DNA from: Sinomonas sp. ASV322
Lineage (GTDB): Bacteria > Actinomycetota > Actinomycetes > Actinomycetales > Micrococcaceae
Assembly (NCBI RefSeq): GCF_030908245.1
Contig: NZ_JAVFJJ010000001.1
Location: 293,565 to 357,564, forward strand
Length of the DNA: 64,000 nt
Direction of reading: 5' to 3'
How positions within the stretch are numbered: the stretch's first letter is position 1; each line of letters begins with the position of its first letter. The notes under the pieces were generated by a model that had not been told where the DNA came from, searched no databases, and saw only the letters and a program-made list of their open reading frames with translations. Both the position numbers and the translations under genes were made by a program. Shown piece by piece: positions 31,028 to 39,974 of this stretch.

Positions 31028-31828
31028 GTGGCCGAACAGAACCCGAGCAAGCGTGCCGCCGGTAGCCGCGCCGCCGGCGACGCCGAGGACCGCACGCGCA
31101 ACCGCGTCCTGGGAGCCGTTCTCGAGCACGGTCCGGTGAGCGCCGCTGATCTGGGGGAGATGCTCAACGTCACGCCCGCGGCTGTGCGCAGGCATCTCGA
31201 CGCGCTGACACGCGAAGGCGTCGTCGAGGTCAAGCGCGTCGCCACGTCTGGCATGGGCGCGGGACGGCCCGCCCGTCGCTACGTCCTGACGTCGCGAGGC
31301 CAATCGTCGATCGGCGACGATTATCTGGACATTGCGCGCACCGCGCTTCACCGGCTCGCCGAACTGGCTGGGCCGGGCGCCGTCGAGGACTTCGCCGAGG
31401 AGCGCTTCGGCGCCATGGAGCGCCGCTATCAGCCGATCGTCGACGCGGCGGGCGACGACGTCGCGGCGCGTTCGCGCGCGCTGGCGGAGGCGCTCACGAA
31501 CGACGGCTTCGTGGCTTCCGCCGCCGAGGTTGCAAGCCGCGCACCGCTTCCCGCCCACATGGCAAGCGTCCAGCTATGCCAAGGGCACTGCCCTGTGCAG
31601 CAGCTCGCCGCCGAGTTCCCCGCCTTCTGCGATACGGAGACCGCGGTCTTCTCACGCCTCCTCGGCGTCGATGTGCGGCGGCTCTCGACCCTCGCGAGCG
31701 GGGGGCACGTCTGCACGACCCACATTCCCACGGGACGCGGCGGTCGGCTGCCATTTTCCGGCACGTCAGACCGCCACGTTGACCAAGCCCCCGACGTTAA
31801 TGAAGCCCTACGAAACGAGAGGCCGTGA
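31028..31828 (+). CDS. sufR: SufR-type iron-sulfur transcriptional regulator
   Basis: A 266-residue DeoR/ArsR-like winged-helix regulator. The helix-turn-helix ([21 protein letters not shown]) is near residues 36-56. Cysteines 184, 188, 201 and 229 in the C-terminal half are placed to bind an Fe-S cluster, as in known SufR repressors of the suf operon. GTG 31028 is favoured because the DNA-binding domain then starts at the usual distance; in-frame codons up to 30929 are possible. The stop overlaps the sufB ATG (TGATG), so sufR is probably in the operon it controls. Its operator is expected in 30904-31027 but was not pinned down. Confidence 0.9.
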   Translation: MAEQNPSKRAAGSRAAGDAEDRTRNRVLGAVLEHGPVSAADLGEMLNVTPAAVRRHLDALTREGVVEVKRVATSGMGAGRPARRYVLTSRGQSSIGDDYLDIARTALHRLAELAGPGAVEDFAEERFGAMERRYQPIVDAAGDDVAARSRALAEALTNDGFVASAAEVASRAPLPAHMASVQLCQGHCPVQQLAAEFPAFCDTETAVFSRLLGVDVRRLSTLASGGHVCTTHIPTGRGGRLPFSGTSDRHVDQAPDVNEALRNERP

Positions 31829-33297
31829 TGACGGATCAATTGGCCGAGAAGCATGCCGTGGACGTTGAGCCTACGGTGATCTCGGAGATTCTCGAGAAGA
31901 ACCCCGAGCTCCACGGGATCGGCAACTACGAGTACGGCTGGGCCGACTCGGACGTTGCGGGCGCCAACGCCCGCCGTGGGCTCGACGAGGAGGTCGTCCG
32001 CGACATCTCCGGCAAGAAGGGCGAGCCCGAGTGGATGCTCGACCTGCGCCTCAAGGGCCTCAAGTATTTCGACCGCAAGCCGATGCCGCTGTGGGGCGCC
32101 GATCTCTCCGGCATCGACTTCGACAACATCAAGTACTTCGTGCGCTCGACCGAGAAGCAGGCGGAATCGTGGGAGGACCTCCCCGAGGACATCCGCTCGA
32201 CGTACGAGAAGCTCGGCATCCCGGAGGCAGAGCGCAGCCGCCTCGTCGCCGGCGTCGCCGCCCAGTATGAGTCCGAGGTCGTGTACCACCAGATCCGCGA
32301 GGACCTCGAGAAGCAGGGCGTGATCTTCCTCGACACCGATACCGCGCTCAAGGAGCACCCGGAGTTCTTCAAGGAGTACTTCGGAACGGTCATCCCTGTC
32401 GGCGACAACAAGTTCGCGTCGCTCAACACGGCCGTGTGGTCCGGCGGCTCGTTCGTCTACGTGCCGAAGGGCGTCCACGTCGAGATCCCGCTCCAGGCCT
32501 ACTTCCGCATCAACACGGAGAACATGGGCCAGTTCGAGCGCACGCTCATCATCGCGGACGAGGATTCCTACGTCCATTACATCGAAGGCTGCACGGCGCC
32601 GATCTACTCGTCGGACTCGCTGCACTCGGCCGTCGTCGAGATCATCGTCAAGAAGGGCGCCCGCGTCCGCTACACGACGATCCAGAACTGGTCGACCAAC
32701 GTCTACAACCTCGTCACCAAGCGCGCCGTCTGCCACGAGGGCGCGACGATGGAGTGGATCGACGGCAACATCGGCTCCAAGGTCACCATGAAGTACCCGG
32801 CCGTGTACCTCGTGGGCGAGCACGCGAAGGGCGAGACCCTCTCGATCGCGTTCGCGGGCGAGGGCCAGCACCAGGACACGGGCTCGAAGATGGTGCACAT
32901 CGCGCCGAACACGAAGTCCTCGATCGTGTCCAAGTCCGTGGCTCGCGGCGGCGGCCGCGCGGCCTACCGCGGCCTCGTCCAGGTGCGCGAGGGCGCCAAG
33001 CACTCGGCCAACACGGTTCGCTGCGACGCTCTGCTCGTCGACACGATCTCGCGCTCCGACACGTACCCGTACATCGACATCCGTGAGGACGACGTGGTGC
33101 TCGGCCACGAGGCCACGGTGTCCCGCGTGAGCGAAGAGCAGCTTTTCTACCTGATGTCTCGCGGGCTTCCCGAGGACGAGGCCATGGCCATGATCGTGCG
33201 CGGCTTCATCGAGCCGATTGCGCGCGAGCTCCCCATGGAGTACGCCCTCGAGCTGAACCGCCTCATCGAACTGCAGATGGAAGGGTCCGTCGGTTAA
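31828..33297 (+). CDS. sufB: Fe-S cluster assembly protein SufB
   Basis: A 489-residue SufB, part of the SufBCD scaffold on which Fe-S clusters are built. The beta-helix core and the conserved cysteine of [17 protein letters not shown] are present, and the C-terminal block ends [10 protein letters not shown]. There is no intein insertion, unlike the mycobacterial gene. ATG 31828 is preferred over GTG 31825 because GAGAGG lies five bases upstream and the ATG overlaps the sufR stop. Its own TAA overlaps the sufD ATG (TAATG). Confidence 0.97.
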   Translation: MTDQLAEKHAVDVEPTVISEILEKNPELHGIGNYEYGWADSDVAGANARRGLDEEVVRDISGKKGEPEWMLDLRLKGLKYFDRKPMPLWGADLSGIDFDNIKYFVRSTEKQAESWEDLPEDIRSTYEKLGIPEAERSRLVAGVAAQYESEVVYHQIREDLEKQGVIFLDTDTALKEHPEFFKEYFGTVIPVGDNKFASLNTAVWSGGSFVYVPKGVHVEIPLQAYFRINTENMGQFERTLIIADEDSYVHYIEGCTAPIYSSDSLHSAVVEIIVKKGARVRYTTIQNWSTNVYNLVTKRAVCHEGATMEWIDGNIGSKVTMKYPAVYLVGEHAKGETLSIAFAGEGQHQDTGSKMVHIAPNTKSSIVSKSVARGGGRAAYRGLVQVREGAKHSANTVRCDALLVDTISRSDTYPYIDIREDDVVLGHEATVSRVSEEQLFYLMSRGLPEDEAMAMIVRGFIEPIARELPMEYALELNRLIELQMEGSVG

Positions 33298-34613
33298 TGA
33301 CTGAAATTTCGGAACGCGCTGTGGCGGATACCGCGCAGGAGGCAGTGCGAGAAACAGTGTACGAAAAGGCGCGAATCGGCGCGCCGTCGATCGCCGGCTT
33401 CACGGAGGAGGGCGAGAGCCTCTCGCCCGAGCCCGTCGTCACGGGCCCGCTCGGCGGTGCCGCGTCGAAGAGCCACTCGCACGGCGGCGGCTACGGCATC
33501 CCCGACAGCTCGCGTGCGGGTCGCCTCACGTCCTACAGCCTCGCGGACTTCCCCGAGCTCAAGGGCACGGAGGAGGACTGGCGCTTCACGCCGCTCCGCC
33601 GCCTCGGCGGCCTGCACAAGGACGCGCTCGACGGCGCCGCCCCGGCTGTCGCTGTCGAGGCCCCGGCATCGGTCCGGGTCGAGACCGTCGGCCGCGACGA
33701 CGCCCGGATCGGCTCCGCTGGAATCCCCGAGGACCGCGTGTCCGCCAACGCGTGGGCGCACTTCATCGACGCGACCGTCGTGACGATTCCCGCGGGCACC
33801 GAGCTCGAGGACCGGATCCTCGTGACTCTCGCGGGCGAGGGCCTCGCCGCGGCAGCCCAGCACGTGGTGATCATCGCCGAGGAGGGGGCTCGCGCCGTCG
33901 TCGTCCTCAACCATGAAGGCCAGGCGATCGTCTCCGAGAACGTCGAGGTCGTCGTCGGCGACCGCGCAGACCTGACCGTCGTGACGCTCCAGGAATGGTC
34001 GGACGATTCCGTCCACGTGTCGTCGCAGCAGGTGAAGGTGGGCCGCGAGGCGAAGATCAAGCACGTCGCCGTGAGTCTCGGCGGCTCGCTCGTGCGCCTG
34101 ACGCCGACCGTCCGCTTCGCCCAACCGGGCGGCGAGGCCGAGGTGTACGGCCTCTACTTCGCGGACGCCGGCCAGCACCTCGAGCACCGCACGTTCATCG
34201 ACCACGCGCAGCCCAACTGCATCTCCAACGTGCTCTACAAGGGCGCGCTGCAGGGCAAGGATGCGCACACGGTGTGGGTCGGCGACGTGCTCATCCAGAA
34301 GCAGGCCGAGGGCACCGACAGCTACGAGAAGAACCAGAACCTCGTCCTGACGGATGGCTGCCGCGCGGATTCCGTGCCGAACCTCGAGATCGAGACGGGC
34401 CTCATCGAGGGAGCGGGCCATGCAAGTGCGACCGGCCGGTTCGACGACGAGCACCTCTTCTACCTCATGGCACGCGGCATCCCGGAGGATGTGGCCCGTC
34501 GCCTCGTGGTGCGCGGCTTCCTGAACGAGATCATCCAGAAGATCGGCGTTCCCTCCATCGAAGAGCACCTCACCGAGGCCGTCGAGCGCGAGCTCGAGGC
34601 CGGAGACAACTGA
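33297..34613 (+). CDS. sufD: Fe-S cluster assembly protein SufD
   Basis: A 438-residue SufD, partner of SufB in the SufBC2D complex. The C-terminal core has the family block ETGLIEGAGHASATGRFDDE and the conserved His of that block, which faces the SufB cysteine in known structures. The N-terminal 70 residues are variable and include a Gly/Ser/His patch. Start overlaps the sufB stop by one base. It is followed by sufC after 75 bases with its own ribosome binding site. Confidence 0.96.
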   Translation: MTEISERAVADTAQEAVRETVYEKARIGAPSIAGFTEEGESLSPEPVVTGPLGGAASKSHSHGGGYGIPDSSRAGRLTSYSLADFPELKGTEEDWRFTPLRRLGGLHKDALDGAAPAVAVEAPASVRVETVGRDDARIGSAGIPEDRVSANAWAHFIDATVVTIPAGTELEDRILVTLAGEGLAAAAQHVVIIAEEGARAVVVLNHEGQAIVSENVEVVVGDRADLTVVTLQEWSDDSVHVSSQQVKVGREAKIKHVAVSLGGSLVRLTPTVRFAQPGGEAEVYGLYFADAGQHLEHRTFIDHAQPNCISNVLYKGALQGKDAHTVWVGDVLIQKQAEGTDSYEKNQNLVLTDGCRADSVPNLEIETGLIEGAGHASATGRFDDEHLFYLMARGIPEDVARRLVVRGFLNEIIQKIGVPSIEEHLTEAVERELEAGDN

Positions 34614-34688
34614 CCCCAAGGATTGGTCCGGCGGCGCCGGGCACCGTTAGAGCACAGCCCCGCGCCAAGGGGCACTAGGAGAAAACAC

Positions 34689-35468
34689 ATGTCGACTCTG
34701 GAGATCAAGGACCTGCACGTCTCGATCGAGACCGAGCAGGGCGTCAAGGAGATCCTCAAGGGCGTGACGCTCACCGTGAAGACGGGCGAGACGCACGCGA
34801 TCATGGGCCCCAACGGCTCGGGCAAGTCCACGCTCGCCTCGACGATCGCGGGCCACCCGCGCTACACCGTCACGTCGGGCTCGATCACGCTCGACGGCGA
34901 AGACGTCCTCGCCATGAGCGTCGACGAGCGCGCCCGCGCCGGCCTCTTCCTCGCGATGCAGTACCCCGTCGAGGTCCCGGGCGTCACGATGACCAACTTC
35001 CTCCGCACCGCGAAGGCGGCGATCGACGGCAAGGCCCCGGCGATCCGCACGTGGACGAAAGAGGTCAAGGATGCGATGGCGCAGCTGCGCATCGACGCGG
35101 ACTTCGCCCAGCGCAACGTCAACGAGGGCTTCTCGGGCGGCGAGAAGAAGCGCGTCGAGATTCTCCAGCTCGAGCTCTTCAAGCCGAAGTTCGCCGTCCT
35201 CGACGAGACGGACTCCGGCCTCGACGTCGACGCCCTGAAGGTCGTCTCCGAAGGCGTCAACCGAGCCCACGCGGCCGGCAACATGGGCACGCTGCTCATC
35301 ACCCACTACACGCGCATCCTGCGCTACATCAAGCCGGAGTTCGTCCACGTGTTCGTCGACGGCAAGATCGCCGAGCAGGGCGGCCCCGAGCTCGCCGACC
35401 GCCTCGAGGAAGAGGGCTACGACCGCTACCTCGCCGGCGCCGGCTCCGCGGTTCACGTCCAGGCCTGA
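34689..35468 (+). CDS. sufC: Fe-S cluster assembly ATPase SufC
   Basis: A 259-residue ABC-type ATPase that drives the SufBCD scaffold. Walker A is GPNGSGKSTLA near residue 38, the signature FSGGEKKRVEILQ, and Walker B FAVLDETDSGLDVDAL. The ATG at 34689 is set by AGGAGA (34677-34682), six bases upstream; an in-frame start further upstream lacks a site and conservation. It is soluble with no membrane partner, as expected. Confidence 0.97.
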   Translation: MSTLEIKDLHVSIETEQGVKEILKGVTLTVKTGETHAIMGPNGSGKSTLASTIAGHPRYTVTSGSITLDGEDVLAMSVDERARAGLFLAMQYPVEVPGVTMTNFLRTAKAAIDGKAPAIRTWTKEVKDAMAQLRIDADFAQRNVNEGFSGGEKKRVEILQLELFKPKFAVLDETDSGLDVDALKVVSEGVNRAHAAGNMGTLLITHYTRILRYIKPEFVHVFVDGKIAEQGGPELADRLEEEGYDRYLAGAGSAVHVQA

Positions 35469-35483
35469 CCAAAAGGAGACACC

Positions 35484-35828
35484 GTGTCTGATACCCCTGT
35501 GGCCGGGCTTGAGCCGGGCCAGACCTCGCTCGAGGACGTCGAGGAGCGGCTCAAGGACGTGATTGACCCCGAACTGGGCGTCAACGTCGTGGACCTGGGG
35601 CTGGTCTATGGGCTCGAATACGGCGAGGACGGGGCGCTGCTCATCAGCATGACCCTGACCACCGCAGCCTGCCCTTTGACCGACATCCTCGAGGAGCAGG
35701 TGGGCCAGGCCCTCGATGGAGTCGTGGACGAGTGGCGCCTCAACTGGGTGTGGATGCCGCCGTGGGGCCCCGATCGGATCACCGAGGACGGGCGCGACCA
35801 GATGCGCGCGCTCGGTTTCAACATCTAG
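35484..35828 (+). CDS. DUF59/MIP18-family Fe-S maturation protein (SufT-like)
   Basis: A 114-residue protein of the MIP18/DUF59 family, linked to maturation of Fe-S proteins. The conserved blocks are VIDPELGVNVVDLGLVYGL and TLTTAACPLTDIL with the single reactive cysteine. It comes 15 bases after sufC with AAGGAGA before the GTG start. In mycobacteria the homologue follows sufS and sufU, which are missing here. A stable stem follows the stop. Confidence 0.9.
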   Translation: MSDTPVAGLEPGQTSLEDVEERLKDVIDPELGVNVVDLGLVYGLEYGEDGALLISMTLTTAACPLTDILEEQVGQALDGVVDEWRLNWVWMPPWGPDRITEDGRDQMRALGFNI

Positions 35829-35839
35829 GCATCGCAGCT

Positions 35840-35891
35840 GACGACGGCGGCCGGCGGCCTTCCCCGCGGAAGGTTACCGGCCGCCGTCGTC
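35840..35891 (+). terminator. Putative terminator of the suf operon
   Basis: 15-bp outer stem (GACGACGGCGGCCGG, 35840-35854, and its complement 35877-35891) enclosing a smaller CCTTCC/GGAAGG hairpin. The T-run is poor. Confidence 0.65.
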
Positions 35892-35937
35892 GTGTGTCTC
35901 GAGCGTTGTTCGGTGGGGGAACGAGTCCGCGCGCCGA

Positions 35938-35949
35938 TAGACTCGGAGG
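35938..35949 (+). promoter_or_regulatory. Leaderless-type promoter of the acyl-CoA ligase
   Basis: TAGACT, six bases (CGGAGG), then ATG at 35950. The CGGAGG could also act as a very close ribosome binding site. Confidence 0.5.
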
Positions 35950-37350
35950 ATGCCTTTCGTGGACCGGTTGTCCTGGTGGGCCGCCGAGAAGGCGGACGAG
36001 CCCGCCGTCGTCTGCGGACCGGAACACCTTACGTGGGGCGAGCTCGCCGCCTCCGCGACGCGGCTTGCGGGCAGCGGGCAGGATCTGCGGGTTCTCCAGT
36101 CAGGCAACGGCGTCGACTTCGCCGTCCGGTGGGCGGCAGGCGTCGCCGGCGACCGCGAATGCGCGGTCCTCGACCCGCATTGGCCCGCAGCGCTTTCCGA
36201 CGAGGTCCGGGGACTTCTCGTGACGCGCTGGGCTCACACCCGGCCCGGGCCCGCCGAGCTTCGCGACGGCGCGCCCGAGTCGAGCTTCCTCGTCGGATTG
36301 ACCTCGGGCACCACGTCCGTCCCCAAGGCGTTCTCCCGGACCAGAGCCTCGTGGAGGAGCTCATTCGACGCGTCGATCACGCTCTTCGGCCTCACATCCG
36401 AGGACAGGGTCCTCGCCCCCGGGCCGCTCTCAGCGAGCCTCAACCTCTACACGCTGTCCGAGTCCCTCTATTGCGGTGCATCGTTCCATACCCTTCCCGC
36501 ATTCGATGTCGGCGACGCCCACGCCGAGATCCGCCGCCGGGGCATCACGCGCCTCGTGCTCGTTCCCACGATGCTGCGCGTGCTCGCCGAGCGTGGCTTC
36601 GCGGGCGACGTCGACGCGAGCGGGATCACGGCGATCGTGTGCTCAGGCCAGAAGCTCGACCGCCGCACCCTCGAGGCCGTGCGGCGATGGGCGCCCCAGG
36701 CCGTCGTGTGGGAGTACTACGGGGCTTCCGAGCTCAGCTTCGTCGCCGCGACCGCCCATGCGCCCGGCGCGGGGCCCGCGGAGGTGGGCACCGCCGTCGG
36801 CCGCGCGTTTCCCGGCGTGGACCTCGCGATCCTGGACGACGACGGCGTCCCCCTCCCCGACGGCGAAACGGGGAACATCAGCGTCCGGAGCGGGCTCGTG
36901 AGCGACGGCTATGTATGGGGCGACGACGGCCAGGCGTTCACACGGCTCGGCGAGTGGTGCACGGTCCGTGATCAGGGCTTCCTCAAGGACGGAGAGCTGC
37001 ATGTCCTGGGGCGCACCCAAGACATGATCAACACGGGAGGGCACAACGTCTACCCGCATGAGGTCGAAGCGGCGCTGGCGATGCTCCCGGGGGTGGCCGA
37101 GGTCGTCGCGGCGGGCATCCCCGACGACATCCGCGGGCAGCGCGTTGTCGCGGGTGTCGTGCCCGCCCACGCCGGCCTGTGCCAGCTTCAGCTCCGCGCG
37201 GGGCTCGAGGGGCGCCTGTCACCCTCCAAGCGGCCGCTGCAGTACTTCGAGCTCGACGAACTGCCCGTCACGGAGCGGGGAAAGCTCAGCCGCACCCAGT
37301 TCCAGCGGTGGGTGCTCGAGGGGGACGCGCGTGCGCGGCCACTCGCCTGA
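35950..37350 (+). CDS. AMP-binding acyl-CoA synthetase/ligase
   Basis: A 466-residue ANL-superfamily enzyme, activating a carboxylic acid as acyl-AMP and then acyl-CoA. The P-loop is LTSGTTSVPKAF, with Ser in place of the usual Gly after TSGTT. YYGASELSF is the adenine-binding block, DQGFL and GRTQDMINTGGHNVYPHEVE form the hinge region, and the catalytic lysine is in ERGKLSRTQF. It overlaps the thiolase gene by 20 bases. The pair lies next to, but convergent with, biotin-transport genes. Similar ligase-thiolase-BioY groupings occur in Bacillus (yhfTSU, as I recall), which suggests a pimelate or fatty-acid substrate; this is inference. Confidence 0.8.
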   Translation: MPFVDRLSWWAAEKADEPAVVCGPEHLTWGELAASATRLAGSGQDLRVLQSGNGVDFAVRWAAGVAGDRECAVLDPHWPAALSDEVRGLLVTRWAHTRPGPAELRDGAPESSFLVGLTSGTTSVPKAFSRTRASWRSSFDASITLFGLTSEDRVLAPGPLSASLNLYTLSESLYCGASFHTLPAFDVGDAHAEIRRRGITRLVLVPTMLRVLAERGFAGDVDASGITAIVCSGQKLDRRTLEAVRRWAPQAVVWEYYGASELSFVAATAHAPGAGPAEVGTAVGRAFPGVDLAILDDDGVPLPDGETGNISVRSGLVSDGYVWGDDGQAFTRLGEWCTVRDQGFLKDGELHVLGRTQDMINTGGHNVYPHEVEAALAMLPGVAEVVAAGIPDDIRGQRVVAGVVPAHAGLCQLQLRAGLEGRLSPSKRPLQYFELDELPVTERGKLSRTQFQRWVLEGDARARPLA

Positions 37351-38545
37351 TACGGCGAGCGCTCCGCTCGTCATCGCGGGGCTTCGCACGCCGCTCGCGA
37401 GGGCGGGAACGGCGTTCGCGGACATTCCCGTGCATCGCCTGCTCGCCCCGGTCCTCCGGGCCGTCGTCGAACGCACGGGCCTGCCGAGCGCGCAGTTCGC
37501 CGACGTCATCGCGGGCAACGCCGTTGGCGGAGGGGGCAACGTGGCCCGCCTGGCAGCGCTCGAGGGGGGACTTCCCGACACGCTCCCGGGGCTCACGGTC
37601 GACAGGCAATGCGGCTCGGGCCTCGATGCGATCGTTCTCGCGTGCCGCCTCGTGCAGGCCGGGGCGGGGCGGGCGTATCTCGCGGGGGGAGCCGAGTCGA
37701 TCAGCACGGCACCCGTGCGCGGTCGCCGCCGCCCAGACGGCGAGATCGACTTCTTCTCCCGCGCACAGCACGCGCCGACGCGATCGGACGAAGCCGAGCC
37801 CGGGGATCCCGACATGGGCTTCGCGGCCGAGACTGTCGCCCGCGAGGCCGGCGTTGCGCGCGCGCGGCAGGATGCCCTGGCCCTCCGGAGCCACCGGCGG
37901 GCGCTCGCCGCCCTGAAGGCAGGAACGTTCGACGGCGAAATAGTGCCCGTGCCCGCACGCGGCGGGTGGGTGCGGACGGACAACGGACCGCGGCCGCGGC
38001 TCGACGAGCGTCTCGTGGCGCGGTTTCCGGCCGCGTTCGTGCCGGTCGGCACCGTGACGGCCGGGAACTCGTGCTTCGACGCGGACGGAGCTGCCGCGGT
38101 CGCGGTTGTCTCGGCGGACGCTGTCCCCGCGTTCCCCGATTCGGCACCGACTGCCCTCGCGTTCCGGGGTGCCGCGACGGTCGGCGTCGATCCCCGCAGG
38201 CTCGGCCTCGGTGCCGCGGCCGCGGCCGAAGCTCTCCTCGCGGAGCACGGCGTGTCAGCCAGCGAGGTCGCGGCCGTCGAGTTCAACGAGGCCTTTGCGG
38301 GCCAGGTCCTCGCGTGCACGGACCGTCTCGGCCTCGACGACGCGTCGCTCGACCGCGTCCTCAACGCCGACGGCGGAGCGCTCGCCCTCGGGCATGCCTA
38401 CGGCGCTTCGGGTGCCGTGTCTGTCGTCCGCCTTCTCGCCCGCGCGTCGTCGCTTCGGGACGGCGACCTATGCCTCGCAATGATCAGCTCGGCGGGCGGC
38501 ATCGGGACGGCAGCCCTCTTCGAGACCCGCCGCCTCGCTCCCTAG
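37331..38545 (+). CDS. Thiolase-family protein with altered C-terminal active-site motif
   Basis: A 404-residue thiolase-fold protein. The nucleophile Cys94 is in DRQCGSGLDA, the oxyanion block EFNEAFAGQ and His355 in GHAYGASGA are present. The C-terminal CxGGGxG motif is SSAGGIG at 386-392, so the second catalytic cysteine is replaced by serine. Ordinary biosynthetic or degradative thiolase chemistry is therefore doubtful. GTG 37331 has GAGGGGG upstream and overlaps the ligase gene, so the two act together. Longer in-frame starts run into the ligase and are not supported. Confidence 0.82.
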   Translation: MRGHSPDTASAPLVIAGLRTPLARAGTAFADIPVHRLLAPVLRAVVERTGLPSAQFADVIAGNAVGGGGNVARLAALEGGLPDTLPGLTVDRQCGSGLDAIVLACRLVQAGAGRAYLAGGAESISTAPVRGRRRPDGEIDFFSRAQHAPTRSDEAEPGDPDMGFAAETVAREAGVARARQDALALRSHRRALAALKAGTFDGEIVPVPARGGWVRTDNGPRPRLDERLVARFPAAFVPVGTVTAGNSCFDADGAAAVAVVSADAVPAFPDSAPTALAFRGAATVGVDPRRLGLGAAAAAEALLAEHGVSASEVAAVEFNEAFAGQVLACTDRLGLDDASLDRVLNADGGALALGHAYGASGAVSVVRLLARASSLRDGDLCLAMISSAGGIGTAALFETRRLAP

Positions 38546-38571
38546 CCAACGCCTGGCCATCTCTCGCCCGA

Positions 38572-38620
38572 CTCGCCGGTGGGGATCTGGCCACCGCCGG
38601 GGATGGTCACGTCCGGCGAG
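38572..38620. repeat. Palindromic element between thiolase and bioN
   Basis: Outer arms CTCGCCGG / CCGGCGAG surround CGGTGG-N8-CCACCG. It includes GTGGGGATCTGGCCAC (38579-38594), which matches 15 of 16 bases of an element at 46264-46279. It lies between convergent genes and may terminate both. Confidence 0.6.
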
Positions 38621-38622
38621 AG

Positions 38623-39261
38623 CTACGCGTGGTCGTCGTCGCCGTCGCCGAGGCCCCGCGCAGCGAGCGCCTCGCCAGTCCGGCGGGCGTAGGCCACGGC
38701 GGAGAGCACCACCGGGACCGTGCGTGCTCGGACGTCGCGCTCGAGTCCCCGCGCCCGTGCCGCTTCGCCGACCTCGTCAAAGGCGCCTGCGATGACGGGG
38801 ATGCTGCGCAGCATGATGGCGATGGCCAGGGCGAAGCGCTCCGGATTGGCCCCGAGACGCCGGAACGGCCGGGCGAGGCGGGCGACGGCGTCGAGCAGCG
38901 TGCGCAGCGGCACCGTCGCCGTGAGGAGGCCCGCGGCCACGAAGCACAGTGCGAGGTTCAGCACAATACGGGCCGCGGTGGCGGGGCCAAGCTGCCACCA
39001 CTGGAACGCGCCGAGTACGAGGCACAGCGGTGCGAGCAGCCGCGCCGAGGCCGCAAGCCGCCGCCAGCCGAGTCCAGCCGAGAGCCAAGCCAGGAGGACC
39101 ACCCCGAGGGCGGTCGCCGAGACCCGCCAGTCGAGCAGCACGAAGCTCGCTGCCCCTGCCGCGACCACGCCGAGGAACTTGGCCCACAGCGGCGCGCGGT
39201 GCAGCCACGAGTTGCCCGCCACGTAGCCCGCGAGGACCCCGTGGGACGGGCGGCCGCCCAT
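38623..39261 (-). CDS. bioN: ECF transporter T component, biotin type
   Basis: A 212-residue membrane coupling protein of an energy-coupling factor transporter. Four to five hydrophobic segments are visible, and the C-terminal cytosolic helices carry two Ala-Arg-Gly motifs (ARARGLERD and LAARGLGD) that contact the ATPases. The ATG at 39261 is chosen because it overlaps the bioM stop (TGATG); a start nine codons upstream is possible. With BioM and BioY it forms a dedicated biotin importer. Confidence 0.88.
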   Translation of the reverse strand: MGGRPSHGVLAGYVAGNSWLHRAPLWAKFLGVVAAGAASFVLLDWRVSATALGVVLLAWLSAGLGWRRLAASARLLAPLCLVLGAFQWWQLGPATAARIVLNLALCFVAAGLLTATVPLRTLLDAVARLARPFRRLGANPERFALAIAIMLRSIPVIAGAFDEVGEAARARGLERDVRARTVPVVLSAVAYARRTGEALAARGLGDGDDDHA

Positions 39262-39974
39262 CAGGCCGCCTCGGAGGGTGCCGAACACAGCGCGCGGTAG
39301 AAGGTGACGGCGTCTGCGGGCGCGCCGTCGAACGCGATCCTGCCGCGGTCGACGACGAGGGTGCGGTCGGCGTCGAGAGCCAGCTCGAGGTCATGGGTCG
39401 AGAAGACGATCTGCTGGGCGAGTCCCGCGAGCGAGCGGCGGAGGAGCTCGCGGTTGCGCAGGTCGAGGAGCGTCGACGGCTCGTCGAGCACGAGCACGTC
39501 GGGGTCCACGGCGAGCACGGCGGCGAGCGCCATGAGCTGGCGTTCGCCGCCTGAGAGGTCGTAGACGCTCTGGTCGGCGAGCGGCCCGAGAGCGAAGCGG
39601 TCGAGCACGGCCTGCGCGGCGGCCGCCCGTTCGGTGCGATTCCGCTGGCGTCGGCGCAGCGAGAGCTCGACGTCTTCGCGCCCGGTCGGCATGACGAGCT
39701 GCGAGAGCGGATCGGTGAAGACGAAGCCGACTCGCTGGCGAACGGCGCGGCCGTCGCGCCCGGTATCGAGCCCGTCGACGGTGACGGTTCCCGCCGTCGG
39801 CGCGATGAGCCCATTGAGCAGCCTCAGAAGAGTGGACTTGCCCGAGCCGTTGGCCCCGATCACGGCAACACGCTGCTCTGTGAGCACGGCCGACAACCCG
39901 TCGAGGATCAGCCGCTCCGGCTGATCCTCGACGGGGACGGCGACGCGGACGCCGGCGAGCTCGATGCGGCTCAC
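39261..39974 (-). CDS. bioM: ECF transporter ATP-binding protein, biotin type
   Basis: A 237-residue ATPase. Walker A is GANGSGKSTLLR near residue 39, the signature is LSGGERQLMALA, Walker B DVLVLDEPSTLLD, and the switch His is in FSTHDLELA. The GTG start overlaps the bioY stop as GTGA. As a single A component it would dimerise in the ECF complex. Function is assigned by its tight linkage with bioY and bioN. Confidence 0.9.
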   Translation of the reverse strand: MSRIELAGVRVAVPVEDQPERLILDGLSAVLTEQRVAVIGANGSGKSTLLRLLNGLIAPTAGTVTVDGLDTGRDGRAVRQRVGFVFTDPLSQLVMPTGREDVELSLRRRQRNRTERAAAAQAVLDRFALGPLADQSVYDLSGGERQLMALAAVLAVDPDVLVLDEPSTLLDLRNRELLRRSLAGLAQQIVFSTHDLELALDADRTLVVDRGRIAFDGAPADAVTFYRALCSAPSEAA

